From contig JADDQT010000020.1 in NCBI GenBank assembly GCA_016781225.1, forward strand, positions 1 to 15,964: a stretch of 15,964 nucleotides of DNA, written 5' to 3'. This document shows, piece by piece, positions 6,853 through 13,907 of this stretch. The stretch's first letter is position 1. Each line of letters begins with the position of its first letter. Position numbers and translations under genes: made by a program. This stretch comes from Actinomycetota bacterium. Lineage in GTDB: Bacteria; Actinomycetota; Acidimicrobiia; Acidimicrobiales; GCA-2861595. The notes beneath the pieces are model-generated. The model was not told where the DNA came from. It was given only the letters and a program-made list of their open reading frames with translations, and ran no database searches.

Positions 6853-7767
6853 ATGACCCGGTGGCATCTGTCAGCCCGATCCTCCTTGTTGTTGCTCGTT
6901 CCGTTGCTGGCGGCGGTGGCTGCCGTCGCTCTCTCCGGGCAGCCGGCAGCACGAGCGGCCCAACCGGAGACCACCCAACCCCAGACCACCCAGCCCGAAG
7001 CCAACCAGCCCGAAGCCACCCAGCCGCAGATAGGCGAGCCTGCACAAACCGAGCAGGAGACGGAGGCCGCTGAGGAGGAGTCGGAGCTGGGCGCTCGGCT
7101 CTACCAGCGGGACTGCGTGTTCTGCCACGGAGCCGATGGACGAGGAACGTCCCGCGGCCAGAGCCTGACGGAGGTGGGACCGGCTGAGGCTCACTACTCC
7201 ATCACCACCGGGCGCATGCCCATACAGGCCGCCGGCGAGGAACGCCGGCGTCGTGAGGTGCAGTACAACGCGGAGGAAGTCGACGCCCTGATCGCCCACA
7301 TGCGAAGGTTCCTGGCCTTCGAGCCGGAGATCCCCGAGGTCAACATCGAGGAGGGCAAGCTGTCCGAGGGGGGCGAGGTGTTCCTTGCCGAGTGCGCCGC
7401 GTGCCACCAGTGGTCCGGAGTGGGCGGCGCCCTGCTGGGTCGGGAGGCTCCCACTGTTCTGGAATCGACGCCCACCCAGATCGCCGAGGCCATCCGCGCA
7501 GGCCCGCCCGGGATGCCCGGCTACGGCGAGGAGGTCATCGACGAAGAGCAGCTCAACAGCGTCGTCAAGTACGTCCTCCACCTCCGTGATCCGCAGGACC
7601 GTGGGGGCAACGGTCTGTGGCACCTGGGCCCCTTCGCCGAGGGCCTCATCTCGTGGGTTGTGGGGATCGGCGTGCTGATCCTCGCAGTGCTCTGGATCGG
7701 CGAGCGGGGAACCGGAGAGCCCGTGAGCGAGCCACCGGCGAGCGAGGAGGCTGGAGCGGCGTCATGA
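6853..7767 (+). CDS. qcrC: Cytochrome bcc complex diheme cytochrome c subunit
   Basis: Membrane-anchored diheme cytochrome c that takes electrons from the Rieske protein and passes them toward the oxidase. With the ATG at 6853 it has 304 residues. It begins with a positively charged N-region and a hydrophobic stretch (about 9-27) ending in AARAAQ, a signal peptide or signal anchor. A Gln/Pro/Thr spacer (from residue 37) and an acidic linker follow. Heme motifs are CVFCH (88-92) and CAACH (181-185); M122 (TGRMP) and M221 (PGMPGYG) are likely axial ligands. One transmembrane helix lies at about 264-283, leaving a short cytoplasmic tail. The start is uncertain: in-frame GTG 6805 and TTG 6820 also exist, and no start has an ideally spaced ribosome-binding site. 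It overlaps qcrA as ATGA. Confidence 0.93.
   Translation: MTRWHLSARSSLLLLVPLLAAVAAVALSGQPAARAAQPETTQPQTTQPEANQPEATQPQIGEPAQTEQETEAAEEESELGARLYQRDCVFCHGADGRGTSRGQSLTEVGPAEAHYSITTGRMPIQAAGEERRRREVQYNAEEVDALIAHMRRFLAFEPEIPEVNIEEGKLSEGGEVFLAECAACHQWSGVGGALLGREAPTVLESTPTQIAEAIRAGPPGMPGYGEEVIDEEQLNSVVKYVLHLRDPQDRGGNGLWHLGPFAEGLISWVVGIGVLILAVLWIGERGTGEPVSEPPASEEAGAAS
6961..7035 (+). repeat. Five-unit 15-base coding repeat in qcrC (QPExT linker)
   Basis: Five consecutive imperfect 15-base units encode QPETT, QPQTT, QPEAN, QPEAT and QPQIG. They lie just after the predicted signal sequence and before the first heme domain. The repeat forms a flexible, probably periplasmic-side linker. Repeats of this kind can change copy number between strains. 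Confidence 0.8.
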
Positions 7768-8618
7768 GCGCTGGCGACGAGAAGCACGAACGGCGGGCCG
7801 AGCGCAGGGCGGCCCTCGCCTTCCTCGTGGCCGCCGCCGCCGCCGTGGGCCTGGGGTTCGTCTACGCCGGTGGGGGCAACCCTCAGGCGGAGGGCCTGCT
7901 CCTAGCCGTTGCTCTGGGCGGGATTGGTGTAGGCCTGGTGATCTGGGCCAACAAGCTCCTGCCGCAGGGCCCGGTGGAGGAGCAGCGCGAGGACCTCCCC
8001 ACCACCGAGGAGGAGCGCGAGGCTTTCGAAGAGGACCTCAGGGGCGCCGGGCTGGTGAAGCGGCGCACCCTGCTCGCTCGAACCTTGGGTCTGGCCGTGC
8101 TGGCGCTGGGTGGTGCCGCCGTGTTCCCCATACGCTCGCTCGGGCCGAGCCCGGGCAAGTCACTGAAGAAAACGGCGTGGAAGCCGGGCATGAAGCTCGT
8201 GGACGAGCACGACAAGGAGGTAAAGGCCGACACTCTCTCCGTCGGCGAGTCCATCACCGTGTTCCCCGAAGGTCACACCAAGGATGCAGACACCCAGGCA
8301 GTGATGGTCCGCGTGGCGGAGAACCAGCTCCACCCTTCGGAGGAGCGCCACGAGTGGTCACCGGAGGGTCTCCTCGTCTACTCCAAGGTCTGCACCCACG
8401 CCGGCTGTCCGGTAGGTCTCTACCAGGTCGATACCCACCAGCTCATCTGCCCGTGCCACCAGTCGGCTTTCAACGTGCTCGAAGAGGCCAAGCCCGTGTT
8501 CGGCCCCGCCACCCGCAAGTTGCCTCAGCTCCCCATCGAAGTGGGCGAGAACGGCGAGCTGACGGCCACGGGTGACTTCTCCGAGCCCGTCGGACCCGCC
8601 TTCTGGAACCTGGGATGA
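7764..8618 (+). CDS. qcrA: Rieske iron-sulfur subunit of the cytochrome bcc complex
   Basis: Rieske [2Fe-2S] protein that oxidises menaquinol with QcrB and reduces QcrC. It has 284 residues and the actinobacterial layout of three transmembrane helices (about 17-35, 43-62 and 104-122) before the external cluster domain. Box I is CTHAGC (C210, H212, C215) and box II is CPCHQS (C229, C231, H232). C210, H212, C229 and H232 should bind the cluster, and C215-C231 should form the disulfide. A twin-arginine-like VKRRTLLARTLGL (98-110) sits just before the third helix, matching the known mixed Sec/Tat insertion of actinobacterial Rieske proteins. The ATG start overlaps the qcrC stop, and the stop overlaps the ctaC start. 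Much longer in-frame starts upstream were dropped because they would run inside qcrC. Confidence 0.96.
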   Translation: MSAGDEKHERRAERRAALAFLVAAAAAVGLGFVYAGGGNPQAEGLLLAVALGGIGVGLVIWANKLLPQGPVEEQREDLPTTEEEREAFEEDLRGAGLVKRRTLLARTLGLAVLALGGAAVFPIRSLGPSPGKSLKKTAWKPGMKLVDEHDKEVKADTLSVGESITVFPEGHTKDADTQAVMVRVAENQLHPSEERHEWSPEGLLVYSKVCTHAGCPVGLYQVDTHQLICPCHQSAFNVLEEAKPVFGPATRKLPQLPIEVGENGELTATGDFSEPVGPAFWNLG

Positions 8619-9595
8619 CCAGAGCCCGTCGTCGAGCCCTGTCCTTGCCGGCCCTCGGGCTCGTGCTGCTGGCTGCCTGCTCTCGCCAGTCGCCCAACGC
8701 CCTCGACCCCGAGGGACCGGCGGCCAAGAGTGTGGCCAGCGTGGCCTGGCTGATGTTCGGCCTGGCCACCGCCGTCTATGTGGTGGTCGCAGGCTTCATA
8801 ATCATCGGGGCCCTCCGGGGCAAGAAGGAGTCGCGCATCTCCGACGGCGCCTTCATCTGGATCGGCGGCCTGTTGGTGCCCTGTGTGATCCTGGGTGGCC
8901 TGGCCGTGGTCACGGTGAAGACCACCGACACGCTGCGCAAGCCCGATGCCAACCCGCTGCGGATCGAGGCGACGGGCTACCAGTTTTGGTGGGCCGTGGA
9001 GTACAAGGACGAAAAGGTCACCACGGCCAACGAGATCCGGGTACCGGCCGGCCGCCCGGTGGAGATCGGCCTGCACAGCAAGGACGTGATCCACAGCTTC
9101 TGGGTTCCCCAGCTGGCCGGCAAGGTGGACATGGTCCCCGGGCAGCGCAACGTGATTCGGTTCACGGCCGAAAAGCCGGGCGAGTACCGTGGCCAGTGCG
9201 CCGAGTTCTGCGGCCTCCAGCACGCCAAGATGGCACTCCTGGTGATCGCTGAGGAAGCGGGCGAGTACCAGCGGTGGGTCACACGCCAGCAGCGCCCGCG
9301 GGGCGGGCCTTCCAGTGAACGGGAGGCCGCCGGCGAGCAGGTCTTCATGCGCTCGTCCTGCGCCGGGTGCCATACGGTCCGGGACACCGAGGCCCAAGGC
9401 ACCTTGGGCCCCGACCTGAGCGACTTCGGCGGTCGCAAGTCGCTCGGCGCGCTGGCAACAGAGAACAACAGGGCCAATCTGGCAGGCTGGATCGAGAACT
9501 CGCAGTCCATCAAACCGGGGAACCTGATGCCGCCGGTTCAGCTCGAGCCAGACGAGCTGCTCAACCTTCTCGAATACCTAGAGAACCTGAGGTAA
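8615..9595 (+). CDS. ctaC: Cytochrome c oxidase subunit II with fused C-terminal cytochrome c domain (caa3 type)
   Basis: Electron-entry subunit of the terminal oxidase, 326 residues. A lipoprotein signal ends in LLAAC (C22). Two transmembrane helices follow (about 41-66 and 80-101). The cupredoxin domain has a complete CuA site: H160 in VIHSFWVPQ, then C195, E197, C199, H203 and M206 in QCAEFCGLQHAKM. YQFWWAVEY (122-130) is the aromatic electron-transfer patch. A cytochrome c domain follows, with CAGCH (249-253) and a likely axial Met, M305, in KPGNLMPP. This fusion defines a caa3-type subunit. Actinobacterial bcc-aa3 supercomplexes usually have a CtaC without it. It overlaps qcrA as ATGA and ends three bases before ctaD. 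Confidence 0.96.
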   Translation: MTRARRRALSLPALGLVLLAACSRQSPNALDPEGPAAKSVASVAWLMFGLATAVYVVVAGFIIIGALRGKKESRISDGAFIWIGGLLVPCVILGGLAVVTVKTTDTLRKPDANPLRIEATGYQFWWAVEYKDEKVTTANEIRVPAGRPVEIGLHSKDVIHSFWVPQLAGKVDMVPGQRNVIRFTAEKPGEYRGQCAEFCGLQHAKMALLVIAEEAGEYQRWVTRQQRPRGGPSSEREAAGEQVFMRSSCAGCHTVRDTEAQGTLGPDLSDFGGRKSLGALATENNRANLAGWIENSQSIKPGNLMPPVQLEPDELLNLLEYLENLR

Positions 9596-9598
9596 GCG

Positions 9599-11524
9599 AT
9601 GACCGTCACCGAGGAACGGCCTCCGACACCAGAAGAAGAGCACGAGGCCATCGAGATCCTTTGGGAGGAGGCCCCGGGCGCGCCCGGGTTCTTCGCCAGC
9701 GTGGATCACAAGCGCATAGGCATGCGCTACATCTACACGGCCTTCATCTTCTTCTTCATAGCCGGCCTCCAGGCCCTGCTGCTCCGGGCCCAGCTCACGT
9801 CACCGGACAGCCAGGTGATGGGCCCGCAGACCTACAACCAGATGTTCACCATGCACGGGACGACGATGATCTTCCTGTTCAATACGCCGGTCCTGGCCGG
9901 GTTCGGCAACTACCTGCTTCCCCTCCAGCTGGGCACCCGGGACATGGCCTTCCCCCGGCTCAACGCCTTCAGCTACTGGATCTTCATACTGGCGGCAATC
10001 TTCATGTATTCGAGCTACCTGGTGGGTAGGCCCCCTACCGGCGGTTGGTTCGCCTATGTGCCCAACGCCAACAAGACCTACTCGCCCGGCATCAACATGG
10101 ACTTCTGGGGCCTGGGAGTGACGTTCGTGGGCATATCCACCACCGTCGGCGCCGTCAACTTCATCGTCACCATCTTCAAGATGCGGGCTCCGGGGATGAC
10201 GCTCAACCGGATGCCCATGTTCGTGTGGTCCATCCTGGCCATGGCCGTCATGATCATCTTCGCCGTCCCAGCCCTGACGGTGGGAACGGTGCTGCTCGAG
10301 GCCGACCGGCTCTTCGGCACCCAGTTCTACGAGGTCGCTGGGGGTGGCAGCCCGCTGCTGTATCAGCACCTGTTCTGGTTCTGGGGTCACCCGGAGGTGT
10401 ACATCCTCTTCGTGCCGGCGGCCGGGATGGTGGCGACCATCATCCCGGTGTTCGCCCGGCGCCGCCTGGCCGGCTACAAGTGGGTCGCCGCCTCGCTGGT
10501 GGGCATCGCCTTCATCAGCTTCGGGGTTTGGGTCCACCACATGTTTGCCACCGGGTTGCCGGCCCTGGCCATGTCGATGTTCTCCGCCGCCAGCCTCATC
10601 ATCGCCGTGCCCAGTGGTGTTCTCTTCTTCTGCCTCATCGCCACCATCTGGCGAGGCGAGGTGGAGTGGACCACGCCGTTCCTTTTCGCCCTGGGCTGGT
10701 TCCTAATCTTCCTGCTCGGTGGCGTCACCGGGGTGATGCTCGGAGTGCTCCCGTTCAACTGGCAGGCCACTGACAGCTACTTCATCGTCGCCCACTTCCA
10801 CTACGTGCTGAATGGGGCGGTGGTGTTCCCCATCTTCGGCGCCTTGTACTACTGGCTGCCCAAGATGACCGGTCGCATGCTGGACGAGAAGCTGGGAAAG
10901 ATCAGCTTCTGGATCATGTTCGTCGGGTTCAACCTGGCCTTCTTCCCCATGCACGTCCTGGGCTTCCTCGGCATGCCCAGGCGGATCTACACCTACAGCG
11001 AGGGCCTGGGCTGGGAGACCCTCAACGTGGTCGTCACCTTTGGCAGCGCACTGTTCGGGTTCGGGACCCTGCTCACCCTGATCAACTTCTTCGTGAGCAA
11101 GGCGAGGGGCAAGCCGGCCGGAGGCAATCCCTGGAACGCCGACGGCCTGGAGTGGTCCACACCCACGTCGCCACCGCCGGAGTGCAACTTCGAGTCCATC
11201 CCCGTGGCGGCCGGTCGCCACCCCCTCTGGGACAGCGAGAAGCTCGAGGAGGCGGAGTCCGGCACCGACGACGCCACGAAGTCCATGGGCCCGTCCGGTG
11301 CGCTCAACCGCCAGACGCCGATTCTCGGCGGCATGCAGTCCGACCCCGAGGAGACGATGGAGATCCCCGAGCCCACTTACCTGCCGTTCGTGCTGGCCCT
11401 GGGCATAGCCGTTCTCTTCGTCGGGCTGCTCATCGAGGCAGCATTGGTGGGCGTCCTGGGCCTGGTTGTGGCGGCCATTGGCATAACCGGTTGGTTGTGG
11501 CGTACGGAGGCGGACCTGCAATGA
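9599..11524 (+). CDS. ctaD: Cytochrome c oxidase subunit I with C-terminal two-helix extension
   Basis: Heme-copper catalytic subunit that reduces O2 to water and pumps protons; 641 residues, longer than the usual 550-580. Ligands: H86 and H401 for heme a, H399 for heme a3, and H264, H313 and H314 for CuB. Y268 in GHPEVY would be the cross-linked tyrosine. D-channel residues are intact (D115, N104, N122, N187, E266). The K-channel lysine position, normally in VPTGIK, reads VPSGVL with L342, so that lysine is absent. After the usual 12 helices, a hydrophilic linker (about 505-590) leads to two extra hydrophobic segments (about 595-632) starting EPTYLPFVLALG, which resemble the second half of actinobacterial subunit IV (CtaF). 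GAGG lies 6 bases before the ATG. It overlaps ctaE as ATGA. Confidence 0.96.
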   Translation: MTVTEERPPTPEEEHEAIEILWEEAPGAPGFFASVDHKRIGMRYIYTAFIFFFIAGLQALLLRAQLTSPDSQVMGPQTYNQMFTMHGTTMIFLFNTPVLAGFGNYLLPLQLGTRDMAFPRLNAFSYWIFILAAIFMYSSYLVGRPPTGGWFAYVPNANKTYSPGINMDFWGLGVTFVGISTTVGAVNFIVTIFKMRAPGMTLNRMPMFVWSILAMAVMIIFAVPALTVGTVLLEADRLFGTQFYEVAGGGSPLLYQHLFWFWGHPEVYILFVPAAGMVATIIPVFARRRLAGYKWVAASLVGIAFISFGVWVHHMFATGLPALAMSMFSAASLIIAVPSGVLFFCLIATIWRGEVEWTTPFLFALGWFLIFLLGGVTGVMLGVLPFNWQATDSYFIVAHFHYVLNGAVVFPIFGALYYWLPKMTGRMLDEKLGKISFWIMFVGFNLAFFPMHVLGFLGMPRRIYTYSEGLGWETLNVVVTFGSALFGFGTLLTLINFFVSKARGKPAGGNPWNADGLEWSTPTSPPPECNFESIPVAAGRHPLWDSEKLEEAESGTDDATKSMGPSGALNRQTPILGGMQSDPEETMEIPEPTYLPFVLALGIAVLFVGLLIEAALVGVLGLVVAAIGITGWLWRTEADLQ

Positions 11525-12135
11525 CCACGACCGAAGCAGGTCCTGACGCGGCGGCCGCCATCACCCAGGAGCCGCACGGCGGAAGGGGCACCGCGTGGTG
11601 GGGGATGGTGGTGCTGATCATGACCGAGGCCACGATCTTCGCCAGCCTCCTGGCCTCCTACTTCTTCCTCCAAGCGGCGGCCAAGGAGTGGCCCCTCGAC
11701 GGGATCGAGGCGCCCGAGTTGTCCAAGATCTCGCTCATGACGCTGGTTCTGCTCGGCAGCAGCGCCCCCATGTTCTGGGCCGAGCACGGCATCCGCAAGG
11801 GACAGGTATGGCGACTCAAGGCCGGCCTCATCATGGTGATCCTGATGGGCTCGTCGTTTTTCGCCTTCCTCTCGCTCTACGAGTACCCGGAGCTGACGTT
11901 CGGCATGAAGGACAACGCCTACGCATCGATCTTCTACATGACGACCAGCCTCCACGGGGCCCACGTGGTAATCGGGCTGCTGATGCTGGGTGTTGTGCTG
12001 ATCAAGACCTTCCAGGGCAAGTTCACTGCCGAGCGCCACGTCACCGTCGAGGTGGTGGGGCTGTACTGGCACTTCGTCGACGCGGTGTGGATCTTCGTGT
12101 TCTCGTCCCTGTACCTCTCGGCCCACCTCAAGTGA
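11521..12135 (+). CDS. ctaE: Cytochrome c oxidase subunit III (five-helix form)
   Basis: Non-catalytic core subunit that stabilises subunit I and its proton uptake. It has 204 residues and five predicted transmembrane helices, the short bacterial form that lacks the first two helices of the mitochondrial protein. Family features are MTEATIFASLLASYFF (34-49) with the conserved Glu E36, TTSLHGAHVVIGL (141-153), and YWHFVDAVWIFVF (182-194) in the last helix. The ATG start overlaps the ctaD stop. The end overlaps the next small gene as GTGA, so the subunits are made in a coupled series. Confidence 0.96.
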   Translation: MTTTEAGPDAAAAITQEPHGGRGTAWWGMVVLIMTEATIFASLLASYFFLQAAAKEWPLDGIEAPELSKISLMTLVLLGSSAPMFWAEHGIRKGQVWRLKAGLIMVILMGSSFFAFLSLYEYPELTFGMKDNAYASIFYMTTSLHGAHVVIGLLMLGVVLIKTFQGKFTAERHVTVEVVGLYWHFVDAVWIFVFSSLYLSAHLK

Positions 12136-12485
12136 TCGACAAGGCCCGTCAGAGTCCCGCGCTGCTGTGGGCGGCGGCTCTGGTGGGCATCGCGGCCTGG
12201 ATGGTCCACATCACTCTGGCGTCGGGCGTCGTGGACTTCACCTGCAACAGCAAAGGATCGCTGTGGATCGTGCACCTGGCCACGCTGGTTACGACGCTTA
12301 TCACCGCCCTCGGCACCTGGATCTGCTACGGGGTGATGCGAACCTCGGGTGACGACGAGTCCTCGGGCACCCTCGCCGGAAACCACAGCTTCGTGGGTGT
12401 CTTCGGGGTGATCACCGGTGCCTTCTCTCTAGCTCTCATCCTGCTCGAGGGCAGCTACGCCCTGTTCCTGAGTCCCTGTGCCTGA
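12132..12485 (+). CDS. Oxidase-associated three-helix membrane protein, unrecognised family
   Basis: Small integral membrane protein of 117 residues whose GTG start overlaps the ctaE stop (GTGA) and whose end overlaps ctaG by 8 bases, so it is certainly part of the operon. Three hydrophobic segments are predicted at about 9-33, 43-68 and 84-112. Residues that could matter are W23, H26, C38, H48, C65 and C116. The pattern of AAW followed by a His, then Cys, then a His in the next helix recalls short unnamed proteins I remember from other oxidase clusters, but I cannot name a family. It is too short and too different to be a typical CtaF. A role as an accessory or assembly subunit of the oxidase is inferred from position only. 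Confidence 0.8.
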   Translation: MIDKARQSPALLWAAALVGIAAWMVHITLASGVVDFTCNSKGSLWIVHLATLVTTLITALGTWICYGVMRTSGDDESSGTLAGNHSFVGVFGVITGAFSLALILLEGSYALFLSPCA

Positions 12486-13317
12486 GCCCCTGGTCCTCCT
12501 GTCGGTGGTCCTGGTGGGCTTTGCCTATGCCCGGGGGTTCCGGAGGCTGCAGGCGAGGACGGGGCGGCGACATGTGGGGCGGGCGGTGGCCTTCGGCGCC
12601 GGTCTGGCCCTGGTGCTGGTGATGCTCTCCGCTCCGGTGGAGCACGCTGCTCTGGAGCGGCTGTGGGCCCACATGGTCCAACACGAGGTGCTGGTCACGG
12701 TGGCCGCTCCTCTGATCATCCTGGGAAATCCTCTGCCCGCGCTCATGTGGGCCCTCCCCGCCGGGTCCCGGAAGGCCGTCGCTCCGTGGTGGCGCAAGCT
12801 GTCCCGCAGCCACGCCCGGCCCGCTGGGTGGGCGGCGTGGGCGGCGGCGGCGTTCCTCGTGCAGACCGTTGCCCTGTGGGCGTGGCATGCGCCGGACCCG
12901 TACCAGGGCGCGCTCAGGTCGGAGTGGGTGCACAGCCTTCAGCACGCCAGCTTCCTCGGCACCGCACTCTTCTTCTGGTGGGCCGTGATCGGCGCCCGGC
13001 GGCGTTCGCTCTACGGCGGTGCCGTGCTGGCCAATTTCGCCGCCGCTCTGCAGGGCATCGCTCTGGGGGCGTTCATGACCTTTTCCGGGCGGATCTGGTA
13101 CCCCTTCTACGCCGAGCGCGTCGGCGAGAGCCTCAGCGCGCTGGAGGATCAGCAGGTGGCAGGCGTCATCATGTGGGGCCCCGGGGGGATTCCCTACCTC
13201 GTGGCCGCGGTGATCCTGTTCATGGCGTGGCTCGGTGGGGAAGGGGCGGGCGAGGAGATGGGTGCGCCTCGTCGGGCTGTCTTGGCGTCAGGTCCTGCCG
13301 AGGTTCCGGTCACATGA
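12478..13317 (+). CDS. ctaG: CtaG-type cytochrome c oxidase assembly protein (caa3 family)
   Basis: Multi-helix membrane protein of the caa3 CtaG family (Bacillus type), needed for formation of active caa3 oxidase and probably involved in copper-site assembly; it is unrelated to Cox11. It has 279 residues and six or seven hydrophobic segments. Characteristic stretches are HMVQHEVLVTVAAPLIILG (from H65; H69), WAWHAPDPYQGAL (135-147), and WVHSLQHASFLGTALFFWW (150-168) with H152 and H156. The conserved histidines could bind metal. The GTG start overlaps the preceding gene by 8 bases. Its presence agrees with the caa3 nature of CtaC. A 43-base gap with a good ribosome-binding site separates it from the following cytochrome gene. 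Confidence 0.92.
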   Translation: MPEPLVLLSVVLVGFAYARGFRRLQARTGRRHVGRAVAFGAGLALVLVMLSAPVEHAALERLWAHMVQHEVLVTVAAPLIILGNPLPALMWALPAGSRKAVAPWWRKLSRSHARPAGWAAWAAAAFLVQTVALWAWHAPDPYQGALRSEWVHSLQHASFLGTALFFWWAVIGARRRSLYGGAVLANFAAALQGIALGAFMTFSGRIWYPFYAERVGESLSALEDQQVAGVIMWGPGGIPYLVAAVILFMAWLGGEGAGEEMGAPRRAVLASGPAEVPVT

Positions 13318-13360
13318 GCGCTCTGCCTTCGGGAAAGAGCCGGTTACAGGGAGGGTGGAG

Positions 13361-13735
13361 ATGAGCAGAACGCGGGGTGTCCTGGTAGTGGCGGTCCTGG
13401 CCGCCACGGTGCTCGTCGCCTGCAACAGCGCCCGCAAGCCGACGACGTCCACGATCGGCAACGCCGAGCTGGGCAAGAAGGCCATCGAGAAGTACGGCTG
13501 CGGCTCGTGCCACACCATCCCCGGCGTCAAGGAGGCCGACGCCCTTGTGGGCCCGCCTCTCACTCACTTCGCCGAGCGCTCCTTCATCGCCGGCCAGCTC
13601 GCCAACACCGAGGAGAACCTGGCGCGCTGGATTCGCGACCCCCAGGCCGTGGAGCCGGGCACGGCCATGCCCAACCTGGGCGTCTCCCCCGAGGACGCCC
13701 AGAACATCGCCGCCTACATCACGACCATCAAGTAA
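13361..13735 (+). CDS. Small monoheme cytochrome c lipoprotein
   Basis: Predicted membrane-tethered electron carrier of 124 residues. The signal peptide ends in a lipobox VLVAC (C21). One heme site, CGSCH (47-51), and a likely axial Met, M103, in PGTAMPN are present. The region from about residue 79, LANTEENLARWIRDPQ, aligns well by eye with the cytochrome domain of CtaC in the same operon (TENNRANLAGWIENSQ), so the two are probably related by duplication. The ATG is preceded by AGGGAGG at 13348-13354 with 6-base spacing. It is the last gene of the rightward operon and could carry electrons between the bcc complex and CtaC, or to another acceptor. The start further upstream in the same frame is rejected because it would run inside ctaG. 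Confidence 0.93.
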   Translation: MSRTRGVLVVAVLAATVLVACNSARKPTTSTIGNAELGKKAIEKYGCGSCHTIPGVKEADALVGPPLTHFAERSFIAGQLANTEENLARWIRDPQAVEPGTAMPNLGVSPEDAQNIAAYITTIK

Positions 13736-13742
13736 TCACCTC

Positions 13743-13757
13743 GGAAGCGAAGCTTCC
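13743..13757 (+). terminator. Hairpin just after the cytochrome c gene
   Basis: A perfect 6-base-pair stem, GGAAGC / GCTTCC, with a GAA loop starts 8 bases after the stop codon of the rightward operon. No T-run follows. It is a plausible 3'-end or weak terminator structure. Confidence 0.45.
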
Positions 13758-13784
13758 TCGATTAGCTGATCATGCTTCGAGCTC

Positions 13785-13797
13785 CCGGCTGAGCCGG
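13785..13797. repeat. Short GC hairpin in the convergent gap
   Basis: A 5-base-pair stem, CCGGC / GCCGG, with a TGA loop lies between the operon end and the qcrB end. It is short and could arise by chance in GC-rich DNA. Confidence 0.3.
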
Positions 13798-13846
13798 TCG
13801 CTCTCCGCTCTCATCCTTCTCAAACCCGGCAGCCGTCGGAGCCGCC

Positions 13847-13872
13847 TCCGGCGGCGGCGGGCGGCCGCCGGA
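13847..13872. terminator. Strong GC hairpin, candidate bidirectional terminator
   Basis: A perfect 9-base-pair inverted repeat, TCCGGCGGC / GCCGCCGGA, has an 8-base loop. The right arm can instead pair, as CCGCCG, with CGGCGG at 13879-13884, so two alternative structures exist. It lies in the 222-base gap between convergent transcripts, where a bidirectional terminator is expected. There is no T-run on either side. Confidence 0.5.
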
Positions 13873-13907
13873 TGCCTTCGGCGGAATCCTCCTTCCCATG
13901 CCGGTTT

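Noticed and set aside
7617..7763. Extended N-terminus of qcrA
   Set aside because: An in-frame start at 7617 would overlap most of the qcrC tail and add an Arg-rich segment; the ATG at 7764 gives the normal Rieske length and an ATGA junction.
9800..10540. Open frame antisense to ctaD, rich in His, Asp and Gly
   Set aside because: Composition mirrors the hydrophobic coding of ctaD read backwards; no independent evidence for a gene.
13235..13360. Extended N-terminus of the cytochrome c lipoprotein
   Set aside because: It would place the lipobox 42 residues further inside the protein and overlap ctaG; the ATG at 13361 has a well-spaced ribosome-binding site and a proper signal peptide.
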